Positions 18,484 through 27,670 of a DNA stretch of 64,000 nucleotides are shown piece by piece. Position 1 is the first letter of the stretch. Each line of letters starts with the position of its first letter. The DNA is from JACCZX01 sp963807155. Its GTDB lineage: Bacteria > Pseudomonadota > Gammaproteobacteria > Burkholderiales > Burkholderiaceae_F. The position numbers and the translations under genes are program-made. The DNA lies in the NCBI GenBank assembly GCA_963807155.1, contig CAWEAZ010000031.1, positions 124,001-188,000 on the forward strand. The letters are read 5' to 3'. Below the pieces are notes generated by a model. The model searched no databases. It had not been told where the DNA came from and worked only from the letters and a program-made list of their open reading frames with translations.

Positions 18484-19800
18484 ATGAAACGCGGCTTCTA
18501 CGTCATCATGGCCGCGCAATTTTTTTCTTCACTGGCCGACAACGCTCTTCTGATCGCTGCGATCGCGCTGCTGCGCGACGTTCAGGCGCCGGCGTGGATG
18601 ACGCCGATGTTGAAGCTTTTTTTCGTGTTCTCGTACGTCGCGCTGGCGGCGTTCGTCGGCGCTTTCGCAGATTCGTTCCCCAAGGCGCGCGTCATGTTCA
18701 TTACGAACATGATCAAGATCGGCGGCTGCATCATGATGTTCGTTGGGGTGCATCCGCTGCTCGCCTACGCGGTGATCGGCTTCGGCGCGGCGGCATATTC
18801 GCCGGCCAAGTACGGGATCGTGACCGAGTTGCTGCCGCCTGAGAAACTGGTCGTGGCGAATGGCTGGATCGAAGGTCTGACCGTCACTTCGATCATCGTG
18901 GGATTCCTGATCGGTGGCGTGCTGATCGACAAGAACGTCGCAGCGTGGCTTCTGGCGCACGATGTGCCGGTAATAGACATGGGCATCGATCTGCCGGCCG
19001 AAGCCGCCATCTCGGTCATCGTTTGGATCTACGTGTTGGCTGCAGGGATCAATCTGCTGATCGGCGATACCGGCGCGCGATACGTGAAGCAGCATTCGCA
19101 TCCGTGGAAACTGATGGTCGGGTTTGTGCACTGTTGCAAGGTTCTGTGGAGAGACAAGCTCGGGCAGATATCGCTCGCAGTAACAACGCTGTTCTGGGGC
19201 GCGGGGGCGACGCTGCAATTTATCGTCTTGAAGTGGGCGGAGAGCGTGCTCGGCCTCGATCTGGCGCGCGCGGCGATCCTGCAGGCAGTCGTTGCGGTCG
19301 GGATCACGATGGGCGCGGTGTACGCAGCGGCTACCGTGTCGCTGAAGAAAGCGATGGATGTATTGCCGGTCGGGATCGCGATGGGCGTGATCGTCGCTGC
19401 CGCAGCGTTTTACTCGCCAGCGGTCGTGCCTGAAGGTTCGATTCGACTCGGCACCATTAACGCCAGCTATTTTTTGCTGGTCGCTTGCGCGATCTTGGTG
19501 CTGATCGGCTTGCTGGCAGGCTACTTCGTCGTCCCGATGAACGCGCTATTGCAACACCGCGGCCACGTGCTGCTGTCTGCCGGGCACTCAATCGCGGTCC
19601 AGAACTTTAACGAGAACTCCAGCATCCTGATAATGCTGGGCTTCTATGCAGTTCTGGTGTGGCTGAATCTGAGTATTCAGACGGTGATGCTGCTGTTTGG
19701 CGTGTTCGTTGCCGTCACGATGTTCCTCGTACTGCTGCGGCATCGATACAACCAGCGGCAATTCGATTCAGTGGCGCTGATCGGAGAAGTGACGCACTAA
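18484..19800 (+). CDS. lplT: Lysophospholipid transporter LplT
   Basis: Inner-membrane major-facilitator protein that flips lysophospholipids inward for re-acylation. About 12 hydrophobic segments are visible, starting with FYVIMAAQFFSSLADNALLIAAIALL, which carries the family DNAL motif. The start is set at the ATG at 18484 (MKRGFY) because family members begin there. A TTG at 18439 would add 15 residues with no better ribosome site. No acyltransferase (aas) is adjacent. It converges on the uracil-DNA glycosylase gene with a 4-base stop overlap. Confidence 0.88.
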   Translation: MKRGFYVIMAAQFFSSLADNALLIAAIALLRDVQAPAWMTPMLKLFFVFSYVALAAFVGAFADSFPKARVMFITNMIKIGGCIMMFVGVHPLLAYAVIGFGAAAYSPAKYGIVTELLPPEKLVVANGWIEGLTVTSIIVGFLIGGVLIDKNVAAWLLAHDVPVIDMGIDLPAEAAISVIVWIYVLAAGINLLIGDTGARYVKQHSHPWKLMVGFVHCCKVLWRDKLGQISLAVTTLFWGAGATLQFIVLKWAESVLGLDLARAAILQAVVAVGITMGAVYAAATVSLKKAMDVLPVGIAMGVIVAAAAFYSPAVVPEGSIRLGTINASYFLLVACAILVLIGLLAGYFVVPMNALLQHRGHVLLSAGHSIAVQNFNENSSILIMLGFYAVLVWLNLSIQTVMLLFGVFVAVTMFLVLLRHRYNQRQFDSVALIGEVTH

Positions 19801-20510
19801 TGAACAGCGTGCACCTTGTTCGCTAAACAAAGATCGGCCCAGCTCTTTTCCTTGTCGATCAAGTTTCGCAGTAGGTACGCGGGGTGATAGGTCACCACTA
19901 CCGGTATCTGACGCCCCGCCACGTTGATCTGGTGTGGCTTGCCGCGCAGGCTCGCGATGCTGGCATCGGTACCCAGCAGCGACTGCGCTGCGAATCGGCC
20001 CATCACGACAATCAGCGACGGGCCGACGAGCTCGATCTGTCGCAACAAGAACGGCTCACATTTGGCGACTTCATCCGGCAGCGGATTGCGATTGCCTGGC
20101 GGACGGCATTTCAGAACGTTGGCGATATAGACCGACTTTGGCGTTTCCCCGTCTCGCGACATCCCGATACTCGCGAGCATGTTGTCGAGCAGGCGTCCCG
20201 CCTGTCCGACAAAGGGTTCGCCGCGCGCGTCCTCTTCGGCACCGGGTGCCTCACCGATCAGCATCCAATCGGCGTGCGTATTGCCGACGCCAAAAACGGT
20301 CTGCTTTCGTGTCCCGCACAAAGAGCACGCCCGGCAGCTCGCGACTTCCTGCCGCAGCTCTTTCCACTCGAGTCGCCCGATGATCGTGGTTCTGTCAGCG
20401 ACCGGCGGAGCGACTTCGGTTTCCGCTCGTACGATCGTCGATACGCTGCGCAGCCGGTAAATGGGGCCGAGACCCATGGCTTGCCACATCTGTGCGCGCC
20501 TGAGATCCAT
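19797..20510 (-). CDS. Uracil-DNA glycosylase, family 4 (iron-sulfur)
   Basis: Removes uracil from DNA in base-excision repair. Motif A is GEAPGAEEDARGEPFVGQAG, the family-4 form (GEAPG), and the later active-site motif is VVTYHPAYLLRN. Four cysteines suited to a [4Fe-4S] cluster occur as CRACSLC near residue 60 and later CRPPGNR and KCEP. The protein has 237 residues; the first 45 or so are poorly conserved in type and some may be untranslated if a later start is used. It follows rimI with a 2-base gap. Confidence 0.88.
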   Translation of the reverse strand: MDLRRAQMWQAMGLGPIYRLRSVSTIVRAETEVAPPVADRTTIIGRLEWKELRQEVASCRACSLCGTRKQTVFGVGNTHADWMLIGEAPGAEEDARGEPFVGQAGRLLDNMLASIGMSRDGETPKSVYIANVLKCRPPGNRNPLPDEVAKCEPFLLRQIELVGPSLIVVMGRFAAQSLLGTDASIASLRGKPHQINVAGRQIPVVVTYHPAYLLRNLIDKEKSWADLCLANKVHAVH

Positions 20511-20512
20511 CG

Positions 20513-20980
20513 CTACAGTGCGACTCGCATCACGATTGCATCTTCACGTCCGCTTTGCGCAGGGTAATAGCCTCGCCGCACGCCGATCTTTTCGAATCCG
20601 TAGCGCTCGTACATCCGCACTGCAGACGCGTTGCTGGGTCTGACCTCGAGAAGCATCGTGCGCGCTCCGTAGCCGCGTGCCACTTCTGCCATCCACTCGA
20701 GCGTGCGCCAGCCCACACCTTCGCGCTGACAAGTGCGTGCGACGCTCAAATTGAGCAGATGGGCTTCATCGATCATCAGTGTCATCACCGAATAAGCGAT
20801 CAGCGCGTCACCCTGATCGCGCAAGACCCAGACGCTATAACCTGCGCGTACCGAGTCCAGAAAGTTGCCGCGCGTCCACGGGAACGGATAGATGTCGGAC
20901 TCGATGGTCACCACTTCAGGCAGATCAGCTTCGACCATCGGCGTGTAGCGATCGAGAACGGGCTTCGGTAGCGCGCTCAA
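20513..20980 (-). CDS. rimI: Ribosomal protein S18 alanine N-acetyltransferase RimI
   Basis: GNAT enzyme that acetylates the N-terminal alanine of ribosomal protein S18. The 155-residue protein has the acetyl-CoA loop as CQREGVGWRTLEWM (a variant of the QxxGxG motif) and the RimI-typical LLEVRPSNASAVRMYERYGF. Its ATG overlaps the tsaB stop by 4 bases, the usual tsaB-rimI pairing in proteobacteria. The second glycine position of the acetyl-CoA loop is Trp, which is unusual and could be a base error. Confidence 0.9.
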   Translation of the reverse strand: MSALPKPVLDRYTPMVEADLPEVVTIESDIYPFPWTRGNFLDSVRAGYSVWVLRDQGDALIAYSVMTLMIDEAHLLNLSVARTCQREGVGWRTLEWMAEVARGYGARTMLLEVRPSNASAVRMYERYGFEKIGVRRGYYPAQSGREDAIVMRVAL

Positions 20981-21768
20981 TGTTCGTCCCCCGCGTTACT
21001 GACGGTCACTCGAGGGGCGCCCACTCTGAAACCCGCGAGCTCCTTGGCGCGACCCGCCGCAGCGCTTGCCGCCTTCCGCTCCTCGATCGTCAGTGCAACG
21101 TGGTCACGCACATAGATCGGAGCCGCCTGCTCCGGTGCGACGGCCAGGCCATGCGATGCATCGAGGCGCGCCAGAGCCGCTATCGAGGCTGCCGACGAGG
21201 TGGCGTCAGGCAACGCAAGCCAGGGCTTTTCGTGCGGCCAGATATCGGAAAACGCCACCAGTGCATTGCCCGCCACGATATCGACTCTCTCTTCGACGGC
21301 GAGCTGCACCAGAGACTGCGGCCGCTCGAGGGCAGGCGCTCTGACCTCACTGACCTGCGGGTCGCGCCGATAGATTGCGCAGTACGCTTCGTTCATGCGG
21401 GCATCGATCGCGGCGAGCAACAGATCGCCCTCCGCGATTCTAGAAAATGCGCGTGCCGCGAGCGCGCGCAGATTGCCGACCGGCGCGACCTGCTTACGCT
21501 TGCCATAAGCGAGGCCTTGAGCGATCCCACACGCGATTCGCAAGCCGGTAAAGGATCCTGGGCCTGCGCCAAACGCAAAGACATCGATATCGCCCAGCAC
21601 CAAACCCGCCTGCGAAAGCACTGCATCGATCATCGGCAGCGCACGCTCGGAATGTTTGTGGCCGACCGTCTCGACCAGTTCGGTCACTTGGTCGCCATGC
21701 AGCACCGCCACCGAACAGACGTCGGTAGCGGTGTCAATTGCGAGAACGGTAGAAGCTCGGCCCGGCAT
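20977..21768 (-). CDS. tsaB: tRNA threonylcarbamoyladenosine biosynthesis protein TsaB
   Basis: Scaffold partner of TsaD in t6A37 modification of tRNAs that read ANN codons. The start at 21768 (MPGRASTVLAIDTATDVCS) places the ASKHA-fold signature at the N-terminus. Further marks are GHKHSERALPMIDAVL and AFGAGPGSFTGLRIACG. It has 263 residues, slightly longer than E. coli TsaB. The open frame continues upstream to 22098 but runs antisense-free into the DUF1501 gene and has no family sequence, so that extension is not used. Confidence 0.9.
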   Translation of the reverse strand: MPGRASTVLAIDTATDVCSVAVLHGDQVTELVETVGHKHSERALPMIDAVLSQAGLVLGDIDVFAFGAGPGSFTGLRIACGIAQGLAYGKRKQVAPVGNLRALAARAFSRIAEGDLLLAAIDARMNEAYCAIYRRDPQVSEVRAPALERPQSLVQLAVEERVDIVAGNALVAFSDIWPHEKPWLALPDATSSAASIAALARLDASHGLAVAPEQAAPIYVRDHVALTIEERKAASAAAGRAKELAGFRVGAPRVTVSNAGDEH

Positions 21769-21806
21769 GCGCCGCATATTAGCGGCGCGACTGCGACGGG
21801 TGCGGG

Positions 21807-22940
21807 CTATGCGATGAACTTGAGCGGCTCGAAGCGCCGCTGCAACACCCGCTCGGACGGCAATTGCCACCAGTTTTCGAGGACCGACGCGTAAATGCGG
21901 CGGAAGTCGATTGAATGCCGAAGGTTGCCGGCGCTGTCGAGCGAGCGCAGCGACGGTGCTTCGCCATGCACACCACCGCGTACGTGCGAACCAAATGCAA
22001 ACAAAACACCCGCGGTTCCGTGGTCGGTACCGGCGCTTTGATTCTCGCGCGGGCGTCGCCCGAATTCGGAGTACGTCAGGATCAGCGTGCGATCCCACAA
22101 GCCGTGCTCGGTGAGCGCGGACCTCAGTGCAACGACCGACTCCGCCAGCACCTTCAACAGATTCGCGTGGACCGGCAGTTGATTTTGGTGAGTATCAAAA
22201 CCCGGGAGCGTCAGTCGCAGTACCGGGACTTTGCCCGTGGCCGCGATGCCTGCCGCGTGCTGCACGGCGATGCCGAACGCACCGCGCGGGAACTCGGTCT
22301 TGAATGAGACATCGCTGCGCACATCGGCTCCGGCCCGCACGATGTCGCTCTCGACGCGCAGCACATGGGCGAGTGCACCGCGCGCCGCAACACCGTCGGC
22401 GGAAGCCAATCGGGCCTGACGTGCAAAGCGCGCCGGATCGTTCAGCGCTACGGCGCGCGCGCCCCCCGCCAGCGGGCCGAGATCGGCTGCGCCGATCACA
22501 ACGCCGTCAGCGCTTTGTGCAACGAACGCGGATTGTCTGTCGACGGTGCGCGTCAGCCATCCAGTTTGCAGAACCTGTTGGCTATCGGACGCGGTGTCCC
22601 AGATTTCGATCGACCGGAAGTGCGACAGATTGGGCTCTGGATATCCGACACCCTGAAGGATTGCCATCTGGCCATCACGCCATAGGGGTTCGAGCGGCGC
22701 GAGCGACGAGTGCAATGCGGGCGCATTGTCAAAGCGCACCACGGCATCGGGCTTGAAAGCAAGCCGCGGACGCAGATCGAAATACGCTCCATCGTCGATC
22801 GGAATGACAGTATTCAGCCCGTCGTTGCCGCCACGCAGCTCGATCAGGATCAACAGCCGCGGCGGCGTGGCAGCCCACGCCGGCAACGCCGCACATGACA
22901 GCAGCGCCGATGATGTGGTTAGGAATGAGCGGCGATCCAT
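21807..22940 (-). CDS. DUF1501 secreted protein (sulfatase-like fold)
   Basis: Member of the DUF1501 family, thought to be exported proteins with an alkaline-phosphatase/sulfatase-like fold; their function is not known. It begins MDRRSFLTTSSALLSC, a twin-arginine-like signal ending near AWA. Family blocks include ELRGGNDGLNTVIP and LILTYSEFGRRPREN followed by TDHGTAGVLFAFG. The start 22940 is used because the longer frame to 22994 runs into DUF1800. It follows DUF1800 after 7 bases; the two families are commonly paired. Confidence 0.88.
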   Translation of the reverse strand: MDRRSFLTTSSALLSCAALPAWAATPPRLLILIELRGGNDGLNTVIPIDDGAYFDLRPRLAFKPDAVVRFDNAPALHSSLAPLEPLWRDGQMAILQGVGYPEPNLSHFRSIEIWDTASDSQQVLQTGWLTRTVDRQSAFVAQSADGVVIGAADLGPLAGGARAVALNDPARFARQARLASADGVAARGALAHVLRVESDIVRAGADVRSDVSFKTEFPRGAFGIAVQHAAGIAATGKVPVLRLTLPGFDTHQNQLPVHANLLKVLAESVVALRSALTEHGLWDRTLILTYSEFGRRPRENQSAGTDHGTAGVLFAFGSHVRGGVHGEAPSLRSLDSAGNLRHSIDFRRIYASVLENWWQLPSERVLQRRFEPLKFIA

Positions 22941-22947
22941 CGGGGCC

Positions 22948-24449
22948 TCACTTGAGTTGGTAGGCCGGGTCGAGCACGATCGCGCGCAGCGCATCGAGAC
23001 CGAGCGATCCGTCGCGCGCTGGCGAGGTCGGCGGGACCACCAGCACGACTTGTTCGAGTTTTATCCGTGCGCCGGGCGCTACAACGCGTTCGGGTGCCAG
23101 CCCGGTACGCGCGAGCCACGCTTCAGAGTCGACCCGCACCGACGCGGACTGCTCAAGCATCTGCAGGCGGCGTCGAGGTAAATCCTCTGCCTTCATCGAA
23201 GCCGACATCGAATCGTCCGTTGCCGATTCATTACTGGGCATGCTGCTCGGCTGCACCCCCGAGCGCGCGCTCGAGGAACTGTTTGCGCGCTAGCAGCGTG
23301 TGGGTGTTGATCCAGGCGTCTGCGCCTGGCCAGCCGCGTACATTGGGCGGCGAAAACAGGTTCTGCCCCATCCCGGCCAGCGCGACCGCGGCCGCCGCCG
23401 GCCGCGTCAACTCGCCGCCCGATTGGCGCACCAAGCCCCACCACCAGCTCGGCCGGAGACTTGACGAGCGCGTTGTCTTCGTCGCGCGCAATGACCTCGG
23501 GCTGCAGCAGAAGCGCGCGCACCGGCTGCGCAATGTTCCAGCCGCCGGCGCGAAACTGCGCCGCTATCGTCTTCACGCGAGCTTCATCGGGCTGCGACGA
23601 GACAAACTCGCGCCACAGTTTGCGCACAATGAATTCCGCCGACGCCGGTTGCGCCAAAAGGATGTCGAGTACGGCATCGCCGTCGAAGTTTCCGGTTCTG
23701 CCGAAGACAGTCTTCTCGCCGCCGTCGTGCAGTGGGCGCCTAAACATGTAATCGCCGGAATCGAGATCGATGCTCCAGCCGGTGAACGCGCGCGCGGCCT
23801 GCTTGATGTCGTCTTCGCTGTACTTGCCTTCACCCAGGGTGAAGAGCTCCATCACCTCGCGCGCAAAGTTCTCGTTCGGCGAGCCACGCCGGTTGGTCGC
23901 AGAGTCAAGATAGATCAGCATCGCCGGATCTTTGGCCACGGCATGCAGCAGCTCGTCGAAACGCCCGAGCGCGTGTTTGCGCAGCAACACGTTCTGCCGA
24001 TACATCAACTGCGTGTAGCGCACCTTCGGCTGCGCCGAGACGAAATGGTTGTGCCAGAACAGTGTCATGCGCTCGGTCAATGGCGATGGAGTGGCGACCA
24101 TTTCGCGCAGCCACCAGCCGCGGAGCTCGAGTCCCATGCGAACCTGCTTCTGCAGTTCGGCGCGGCGCGCTTCGTCACTCATCGCCCGCAACTCGCGCGG
24201 CGGCACAAGTCGCTCGTCGATCCACGCCGGAGGCAGAGTAACTGCCGTCATTAGGGCTCCGGCCAGCAGGCGATCAACCGCCGCCCTGTGCGTCAACGGA
24301 GCGTAAGTCGCGACATCGGCGTCGGCCGGCGCAAATCCAGCGCGCGTCAACAGGAGTCTTGCGCCGTGGGCGCCAAGCTGCGGCTCTACGGCGCCAGTGC
24401 CAAACGACAACATCAGTAGTGCAATCAGGACACCAAGCTGTCGCATCAT
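22948..24449 (-). CDS. DUF1800 protein, two frame changes in this sequence
   Basis: Member of the DUF1800 family, usually found beside DUF1501; the function is unknown. A signal peptide-like start (MMRQLGVLIALLMLSFGTGA) precedes the family blocks LLTRAGFAPADADV, MTLFWHNHFVSAQPKV, NENFAREVMELFTLGEG and ARAFTGWSI. Near 23425 the frame moves to one encoding FSPPNVRGWPGADAWINT. Near 23240 it moves to a third encoding the C-terminal part that ends DPAYQLK. Both shifts keep family sequence, so single-base errors are likely. It overlaps the DUF3106 stop by 4 bases. Confidence 0.85.
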
Positions 24450-24991
24450 TTGCCTGCCCCCTTGTTGCCGTCGTTGCCGCGCCGATATTGATCACGACGC
24501 GCCTGCTCGATCTGTTCGCGCAGGCGGTGCCGTTCCTCCGGGGACAGCTGACGCTGCGGCACGCTTTGGTCATTGCGCTGGCGGTCCTGCTGCCGCTCGA
24601 GGAATCTCTTGCGCATCGCCTCGCGCTCGTCGGGCGTCAACTGACCGCGCAGATTTTGGCGCTGCTCCGGTGTCATCCGCCGCAACATCAACTCGCGTTG
24701 CTCGGGCGACAATTGCTGCCACGTCTCGCGCCGCTGCTCGGGTGAAAAGCGCTGAAACGTCCCCTGGCGCTCCTCGGGGGAGCGCGCATTACGCCACTGT
24801 TGTCGCTGTTCGGGAGTCATCCGCAGCCACAGATCCCGGCGCTGTTCGGGTGTGAGGCGCAACACGTCTGGCTCGACCGCCACTGCGGGCAATGAGACGA
24901 GCGCCGACATCGCGATCAACAATGCCGCGCCGAACGCGCGAAAAACAGGCGCAAAGAAGCAGCGAGAGAGCGAACGGAACATGGTGTGCAT
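24446..24991 (-). CDS. DUF3106 protein with tandem TPEQR repeats
   Basis: A 181-residue exported protein. A hydrophobic segment (about residues 15-38) looks like a signal peptide ending in AVAVEP. The rest is charged and consists of about seven imperfect 11-13 residue repeats built on TPEQR/SPEQR (for example LTPEQRRDLWLRM), then a Gln/Arg-rich tail. This matches DUF3106, whose function is unknown. It resembles the helical repeats of periplasmic stress sensors such as CpxP/Spy, but that is only an analogy. It heads the DUF1800-DUF1501 run and is divergent from ompR. Confidence 0.82.
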   Translation of the reverse strand: MHTMFRSLSRCFFAPVFRAFGAALLIAMSALVSLPAVAVEPDVLRLTPEQRRDLWLRMTPEQRQQWRNARSPEERQGTFQRFSPEQRRETWQQLSPEQRELMLRRMTPEQRQNLRGQLTPDEREAMRKRFLERQQDRQRNDQSVPQRQLSPEERHRLREQIEQARRDQYRRGNDGNKGAGK

Positions 24992-25137
24992 GATATTTCT
25001 TCAGACCCGCAGATAGGGCAATTAACGGAGCGCCCGATGCGGCGGACGGGTAAATTCTGTAACACTTTGTTTGCACAGGCGTGCTTGCGTACCAAGTTCC
25101 CTAGCATCCCGCCCCTGCTGCCGCCAATGGGTCCCTA

Positions 25138-25866
25138 ATGACGCGCCACAAACTTCCGAAAATTCTCGTGGTCGACGACGATGCGCGACTGCGCGACCTG
25201 TTGCGGCGCTACCTCGGCGAAAACGGGTATGCGGTCTTCGTCGCTGACAGTGCGCAGGCGATGAATCGACTATGGCAGCGCGAGCGATACGACTTGCTTA
25301 TTCTCGACCTGATGATGCCCGGCGAAGATGGCCTGTCGATCATGCGAAGGTTGCGCGGGGGAAACGATACGACGCCGATCATCATGCTGACCGCCAAGGG
25401 CGAAGATGTAGATCGCATCGTCGGCCTTGAGATGGGTGCTGACGATTACTTGCCAAAGCCCTTTAACCCTCGTGAACTGCTCGCTCGCATCACAGCGGTG
25501 TTGCGCCGCCGCGGCCCCGACGATGCACCCGGTGCGCCTGCCAATGAAATCAAGCCGCTCACCTTCGGCAAGTTTGTGCTTGACCTCTCAACGCGTACGT
25601 TGACGAAGGACGGCGAGCCGGTCGATCTGACCACCGGCGAGTTCGCGGTGCTGAAGACATTCGCTCGATATCCCCGCGTGCCACTGTCGCGCGAGAAGCT
25701 GATGGAAATGGCGCGCGGCCGCGAATATGAGGCATTCGACCGTAGCCTGGACGTTCAGATTTCACGCTTACGCAAACTCGTCGAACCCGATCCCGCAAAG
25801 CCCCGCTACATCCAGACCGTGTGGGGACTTGGCTACGTCTTCATCCCCGATCCCGAGGCTGACTAG
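25138..25866 (+). CDS. ompR: Two-component response regulator OmpR
   Basis: DNA-binding response regulator for osmolarity/envelope signals. The receiver domain (1-120) has acidic residues DDD at 13-15, the phosphoacceptor Asp57 (LLILDLMMPGEDG) and the conserved Lys in DDYLPKPFN. The winged-helix domain ends YIQTVWGLGYVF. Its 242 residues are typical. envZ follows after 6 bases. The 146-base gap shared with the DUF3106 gene contains TGTAACA followed by TTGCACA (25058-25078), which could be an autoregulatory site, though this is weak. Confidence 0.94.
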   Translation: MTRHKLPKILVVDDDARLRDLLRRYLGENGYAVFVADSAQAMNRLWQRERYDLLILDLMMPGEDGLSIMRRLRGGNDTTPIIMLTAKGEDVDRIVGLEMGADDYLPKPFNPRELLARITAVLRRRGPDDAPGAPANEIKPLTFGKFVLDLSTRTLTKDGEPVDLTTGEFAVLKTFARYPRVPLSREKLMEMARGREYEAFDRSLDVQISRLRKLVEPDPAKPRYIQTVWGLGYVFIPDPEAD

Positions 25867-25872
25867 CGCCTG

Positions 25873-27189
25873 ATGCGATCGCCGTCGCTCTTCTGGCGCA
25901 CGTTATTGTTGGTGTTGTTGCTGATCGTCGCCAGCTTGACGGCGTGGCTGCAGAGCTATCGCGTGCTCGAGCGCGTGCCGCGCGCCCAAACGATCGCGCA
26001 GCAAGTGGTCTCCGTCGTCAACATCACACGCGCGGCGCTGCTTTACGCGGATCCGTTCGTGCGAAGCGACTTGCTGGCCGAGCTCGCTGCCAACGAAGGC
26101 GTTCGAATTTATCCACTGGAGCCCGACGACAAGGTCACACCACTGCCGGACGGGGCGCTAATCAAGCTGATCGAACAGGCGATTGTCGCCAAACTCGGCG
26201 CCAATACGAGGCTCGCTTCGGAGGTCAACGGAATTCACGGGCTGTGGGTGAGTCTGTCTATTGCAGACGACGACTACTGGGTCTTCATCGAACGCGACCC
26301 GGTCGCGCGCACCTACGGGACGCAATGGATCGGTTGGGCGGCGGTGGCGCTCATGCTGTCGATCATCGGCGCGATCTTGATTACGCGCTTGATCAATCGG
26401 CCGCTGGCGCAGTTGTCGCGCGCGAGTGCCGAATTGGGAAGCGGTCGCGACCCCGCTCCGCTTCCCGAGACCGGGCCGATCGAGATTCGCACGGTTAACG
26501 AGAGCTTTAACCGGATGGTGACGGATCTCGGCAAGCTCGACGCCGATCGCGCCGTTTTGCTGGCGGGAATCTCGCACGATCTGCGCACGCCGCTGTCGCG
26601 GCTGCGGCTCGAGATCGAACTCGCGCCGCTGCCCGACGGCACGCGTGCGGCGATGGTTGCCGACATCGAACAGATGGATGCGATCGTGCGGCAGTTTCTC
26701 GACTACGCACGAAAGGCTCCGCAGGCCACCGCCACTGACGTTGATCTGACCGCAGCCGTCGCCGCGGCTGTGCAGCGCGCGCGGATCGAAGTTGACGCGG
26801 ATTCCACCGTCGAAGTAAATCTGGCTCCAGACGTTCGGATTCGCGGCTACGCAGTAGAACTCGATCGTGCGCTCGACAATCTGCTGACCAACGCAGTTCG
26901 TTACGGGCACGACCCTGAAACCAGCAAACTCAAGATGGCGGTTTCATTGACGGTCACAGCTGATCGAGCAGTCATTTCGGTGAGCGACCAGGGAGCGGGT
27001 GTTTCTGTCGACGAGATTGATCGCCTGTTACGACCTTTCGAACGGGGCGAAGCTGCGCGCTCGGGCAGCACCGGCGCGGGCCTTGGACTGCCGATCGTCG
27101 AACGTGTCGCACGCATGCACGGCGGCGATCTGCGCCTATCAGCCAACGCTCCGCGCGGATTACGCGTCGAATTGCGCCTGCCGCGTTAG
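25873..27189 (+). CDS. envZ: Sensor histidine kinase EnvZ
   Basis: Inner-membrane osmosensor kinase for OmpR. It has a first membrane helix at about residues 8-27, a periplasmic domain of about 120 residues, and a second helix at about 153-172. A HAMP domain follows, then the phosphorylated His235 in LLAGISHDLRTPLSRLRLE. The ATPase domain shows an N box (LDNLLTNAVRYG), SDQGAGV and GAGLGLPIV. Its 438 residues are usual. The stop abuts the convergent ispF gene with no gap. Confidence 0.94.
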   Translation: MRSPSLFWRTLLLVLLLIVASLTAWLQSYRVLERVPRAQTIAQQVVSVVNITRAALLYADPFVRSDLLAELAANEGVRIYPLEPDDKVTPLPDGALIKLIEQAIVAKLGANTRLASEVNGIHGLWVSLSIADDDYWVFIERDPVARTYGTQWIGWAAVALMLSIIGAILITRLINRPLAQLSRASAELGSGRDPAPLPETGPIEIRTVNESFNRMVTDLGKLDADRAVLLAGISHDLRTPLSRLRLEIELAPLPDGTRAAMVADIEQMDAIVRQFLDYARKAPQATATDVDLTAAVAAAVQRARIEVDADSTVEVNLAPDVRIRGYAVELDRALDNLLTNAVRYGHDPETSKLKMAVSLTVTADRAVISVSDQGAGVSVDEIDRLLRPFERGEAARSGSTGAGLGLPIVERVARMHGGDLRLSANAPRGLRVELRLPR

Positions 27190-27670
27190 CTAGTCGCTGA
27201 TCAGCAACGCCACCGCCAGCGCGGCAATGCCTTCGTCGCGTCCGGTAAAACCCAGTTTCTCGCTCGTCTTGCCTTTGACACTGACAGCGTTTGCTGCGAT
27301 GTCGCATGACGCCGCGATCGTCTGGCACATCGCCGCGACATGCGGCGCGATCCGTGGCTGCTCGGCGATGACAGTGGCGTCGATGTTTTCGATGCGCCAA
27401 CCGGCGTCGCGTACACGCTTGGCGACCTGCTGCAGCAACAATCGGCTGTCGGCATTCCTGTAGCGCCGCGTCAGTGTCGGGAAAGAGTTGACCGATGTCG
27501 CCCATCGCCGCTGCTCCGAGGATCGCATCGGTGATTGCGTGCAACAGAACATCCGCGTCCGAATGGCCCAGCAGCCCTCGCGTGCTGGCGATCTCGACGC
27601 CACCCAGTACCAGCGGGCGGCCCGGAACGAGGGCATGCACATCGAATCCCTGGCCGACGCGAATCTTCAC
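27190..27670 (-). CDS. ispF: 2-C-methyl-D-erythritol 2,4-cyclodiphosphate synthase, one frameshift in this sequence
   Basis: Fifth enzyme of the MEP isoprenoid pathway. The first piece reads MKIRVGQGFDVHALV with the metal-binding DVH, then LLGHSDADVLLHAITDA and LFPDTDAAL. Near 27450 the frame changes and the protein resumes at RNADSRLLLQQV, then IDATVIAEQPRIAPH and EKLGFTGRDEGIAA. MEP enzymes are normally essential, so a one-base assembly error is the simplest reading. The start overlaps the ispD stop by 4 bases. Confidence 0.9.

Noticed and set aside
21769..22098. N-terminal extension of tsaB
   Set aside because: The extra 110 codons overlap the DUF1501 gene and lack TsaB sequence; the conserved N-terminus begins at MPGRAS.
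25058..25078. OmpR binding site upstream of ompR
   Set aside because: TGTAACA and TTGCACA are only loosely like known OmpR boxes; too weak to list as a feature.
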